A program made the translations under genes and the position numbers. The notes below the pieces were generated by a model that saw nothing but the letters and a program-made list of their open reading frames with translations, made no database searches and had not been told where the DNA came from. A DNA stretch of 64,000 nucleotides from Mactromeris polynyma (lineage: Eukaryota; Mollusca; Bivalvia; Venerida; Mactridae): contig JASFXZ010000001.1 in assembly GCA_032209605.1 (NCBI GenBank), positions 42,598,619 to 42,662,618 of the forward strand, given 5' to 3'. How positions within the stretch are numbered: the stretch's first letter is position 1; each line of letters opens with the position of its first letter. Of the stretch, positions 61,833 through 64,000 are shown piece by piece.

Positions 61833-62095
61833 TTAATTCATGGTGCATATCATATTGTACAGACGATTTATAGTTGTAATTAAGACACGTTTGTGATGGG
61901 GATTTAAGTCACATAAACAGTGGCTTTTCCAGCTATTTGGGAGGAGGAAGACTCCAGCAGGTGCCCGTTCTAGCTTTATATTGTTTAAGTCAGCTGAATC
62001 GCTACCATCATTACTGATATATGAGAGTTCAAAAAGAGCACTCCTGAACTTTTTAAAATATGTCCCGAGGCATCCTTGTATGACAAGAATCGCAC
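61833..62095 (-). CDS. Candidate 3'-terminal exon, product unknown
   Basis: On the minus strand a good splice acceptor lies at 62109-62096: pyrimidine-rich sequence ending TTTTTGTCCCATTGCAG, with T-rich sequence further upstream. An open frame of 86 codons follows to a stop at 61833-61835. The translation looks protein-like (for example a GTYFKKFRSALFELSY stretch and APAGVFLLPNSWKSH), and 61924-62000 is less AT-rich than its surroundings. I do not recognise a domain. No donor, upstream exon or nearby AATAAA was found. Open stretches of this length are expected by chance in 64 kb at this composition, so support is the splice site plus composition only. Confidence 0.25.
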
Positions 62096-63032
62096 CTGCA
62101 ATGGGACAAAAATGTAAATGAAAAATTGTAAAATGTGTGTTTTTTTTAAATATCAGACGCTAAAAATATCTGCTTTTATTTAGTAAGGAGAGCATTAATA
62201 TTTTCATTTTTAAAGGCATCCAGTTGACATTGGGGCGACTTTTCACAGAATTGCAACTACAGCAATTCTAAAAAGTCTGAACCATAATATGACTAAATAT
62301 CATCCAACGTAAGTTCCAGCAGAACAGGATTTGTCGATATAAATGAAATAACACAGTCCTATGAATTTATAAATCTATTTATTGGTAAGGTAAATCTCCG
62401 ACGACTAACTTGGTCTCCAGGGATCAGAGCTGCGTTTTCTCGACTGGGAACCGCATACTTGTATATCTTCTCTGTCACTACTGTGTCAATGTTATGTTGG
62501 TGAAATGATTTAGTAAAAGTGATTATTTGGTTTCACCGAAACATTTTATCAAATGAACGTGATACGTCATACAAATATGTACTCCGGGGACATGGGTCGG
62601 GTTCCCCTTTATAGCACACAAACGCATTGTCATGTCTGCGCAATGTAGAGCTATCGGGATCGTATTACTCATACAATAAAATCAAAATGGTCAGCATAAA
62701 TATAAGCCTTGTCTCGTCACAGTGTAGAAAAAGCTTTCAAACCTAAACAGATCAATATTATAAGACGTTTTACGACAACGTAAAGAAATGATTGATTTTC
62801 TTAGTGAAAATAGTGTTTGTCTGCGGTTATGGATTCTATCTCAAATTTCTCGCGAAGAATATTTTATTATGCTGCACATCTAGCCATTTGGTAATGGCGT
62901 AAATTTGTCATAATAATATGTGTATCACAGTCTATCTCTCGCGTAGTATTTTGCCTGCTAACTTCACGAAATGACGGTCAAGTACCCAAGACTGTCTCAG
63001 ATGTGAGACGGAATAAAATTGCGAAAGTATTG
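62096..63032. other. Intergenic, nothing recognised
   Basis: AT-rich spacer before the right-hand array. No repeat copy was identified. Confidence 0.4.
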
Positions 63033-64000
63033 GAATACAAATATTTAAAGCAGCGGTATGACGACGTTACAACACAGAATATTGACTTAAAGCCGTCGCT
63101 GAATACAAATAAGGAGCGGTATGACGACGTTACAACATAGAATATTGACTTAAAGCCGTCGCTGAATACAAATAAGGAGTGGTATGACGACGTTACATCA
63201 TAGAATATTGACTTAAAGCCGTCGCTGAATACAAATAAGGAGCGGTATGACGACGTTACATCATAGACTATTGACTTAAAGCTGTCACTGAATACAAATA
63301 AGGAGTGGTATGACGACGTTACAACATAGAATATTGACTTAAAGCCGTCGCTGAATACAAATAAGGAGCGGTATGGCGACGTTACAATATAGAATATTGA
63401 CTTAAAGCTGTCGCTGAATACAAATAAGGAGCGGTATGACGACGTTACATCATAGAATATTGACTTAAAGCCGTCGCTGAATACAAATAAGGAGCGGTAT
63501 GACGACGTTACATCATAGAATATTGACTTAAAGCTGTCGCTGAATACAAATAAGGAGCGGTATGACGACGTTGCAACACAGAATATTGACTTAAAGCCGT
63601 CACTGAATACAAATAAGGAGCGGTATGACGACATTGCAACATAGAATATTGACTTAAAGCTGTCACTGAATACAAATAAGGAGCGGTATGACGACGTTAC
63701 ATCATAGAATATTGACTTAAAGCCGTCGCTGAATACAAATAAGGAGCGGTATGACGACGTTACATCATAGGATATTGACTTAAAGCCGTCACTGAATACA
63801 AATAAGGAGCGGTATGACGACGTTACAATATAGAATATTGACTTAAAGCTGTCGCTGAATACAAATAAGGAGCGGTATGACGACGTTACAACATAGAATA
63901 TTGACTTAAAGCCGTCGCTGAATACAAATAAGGAGCGGTATGACGACATTGCAACATAGAATATTGACTTAAAGCTGTCGCTGAATACAAATAAGGAGCG
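63033..64000. repeat. 63-bp tandem array, at least 15 units, open at the right edge
   Basis: Each unit reads GCGGTATGACGACGTTAC, AACATAGAATATTGACTT, AAAGCCGTCGCTGAATAC, AAATAAGGA. The repeating part starts at about 63053, after a decayed partial unit, and continues to the window end. Variation sits at a few fixed sites (ACAACA / ACATCA / ACAATA; GCCGTC / GCTGTC; CGCTG / CACTG). Since 63 is divisible by three, the minus strand is open for 323 codons (62978-63949) with a 21-residue repeat containing YRSLFVFSD. Changes between units include several that alter residues at the same codon, giving no sign of protein-level constraint. It is best read as a satellite. Confidence 0.93.

Noticed and set aside
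62978..63949. 323-codon minus-strand frame as a gene
   Set aside because: It is produced by the 63-bp array. Variable codons change residues freely, with no sign of constraint.

Overview
The window looks like gene-poor, AT-rich nuclear DNA from an invertebrate animal, most likely a marine mollusc and perhaps a bivalve. The lineage call is an inference. It rests on a tRNA-headed SINE at 43073-43358 whose central part resembles, from memory, the MetaSINE/bivalve type; on a repeat at 26.4-27.0 kb of the kind I remember as common in bivalve genomes; and on the density of short interspersed repeats. There are no operons, ribosome-binding sites, rRNA genes or CRISPR arrays. No open reading frame is a recognisable gene. 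The three long ones (32608-34176, 49527-50072 and 62978-63949) are by-products of tandem arrays whose unit length, or multiple of it, is divisible by three. One spliced-exon-like stretch (61833-62095, minus) is worth testing.

Layout. 0-12 kb: mostly unique AT-rich DNA with a CpG-rich foldback (748-918), two decayed tRNA-like heads (2513-2564, 5860-5924) and a SINE copy (7255-7498). 12-28 kb: intergenic DNA with scattered copies of two related repeat families, called R1 and R2 here, a mollusc-type repeat ending in a perfect hairpin (26417-27030), and two pairs of weakly similar blocks (14.33/22.73 kb and 17.22/27.22 kb) that suggest an old duplication.

28.7-47.75 kb: the most striking structure, an old direct tandem duplication. 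Unit A (about 28.69-38.79 kb) and unit B (about 39.24-47.74 kb) align block by block in the same order. Each has since gained its own insertions: A holds a 45-bp satellite array (32.70-34.12 kb), a hAT-like MITE and several R1 copies; B holds a SINE nested in an R1 copy, a second SINE and other R1 copies. One 40-base stretch is identical in both units although much of the rest has diverged clearly.

47.75-64 kb: further R1/R2 copies, a 41-bp triplication, a 20-bp minisatellite that appears to have grown inside a tRNA-like sequence (49.51-50.02 kb), a promoter-like repeat with an octamer motif and CCAAT boxes (second copy near 24.4 kb), a 55-bp x 6 array (59.53-59.86 kb), and a 63-bp array that runs off the right edge (63.03-64.0 kb).

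No genes work together here as a pathway. The content is repeat biology: duplication, short-element insertion and array expansion. Repeat families were grouped by eye, so boundaries are good to about 10-30 bases unless stated otherwise.
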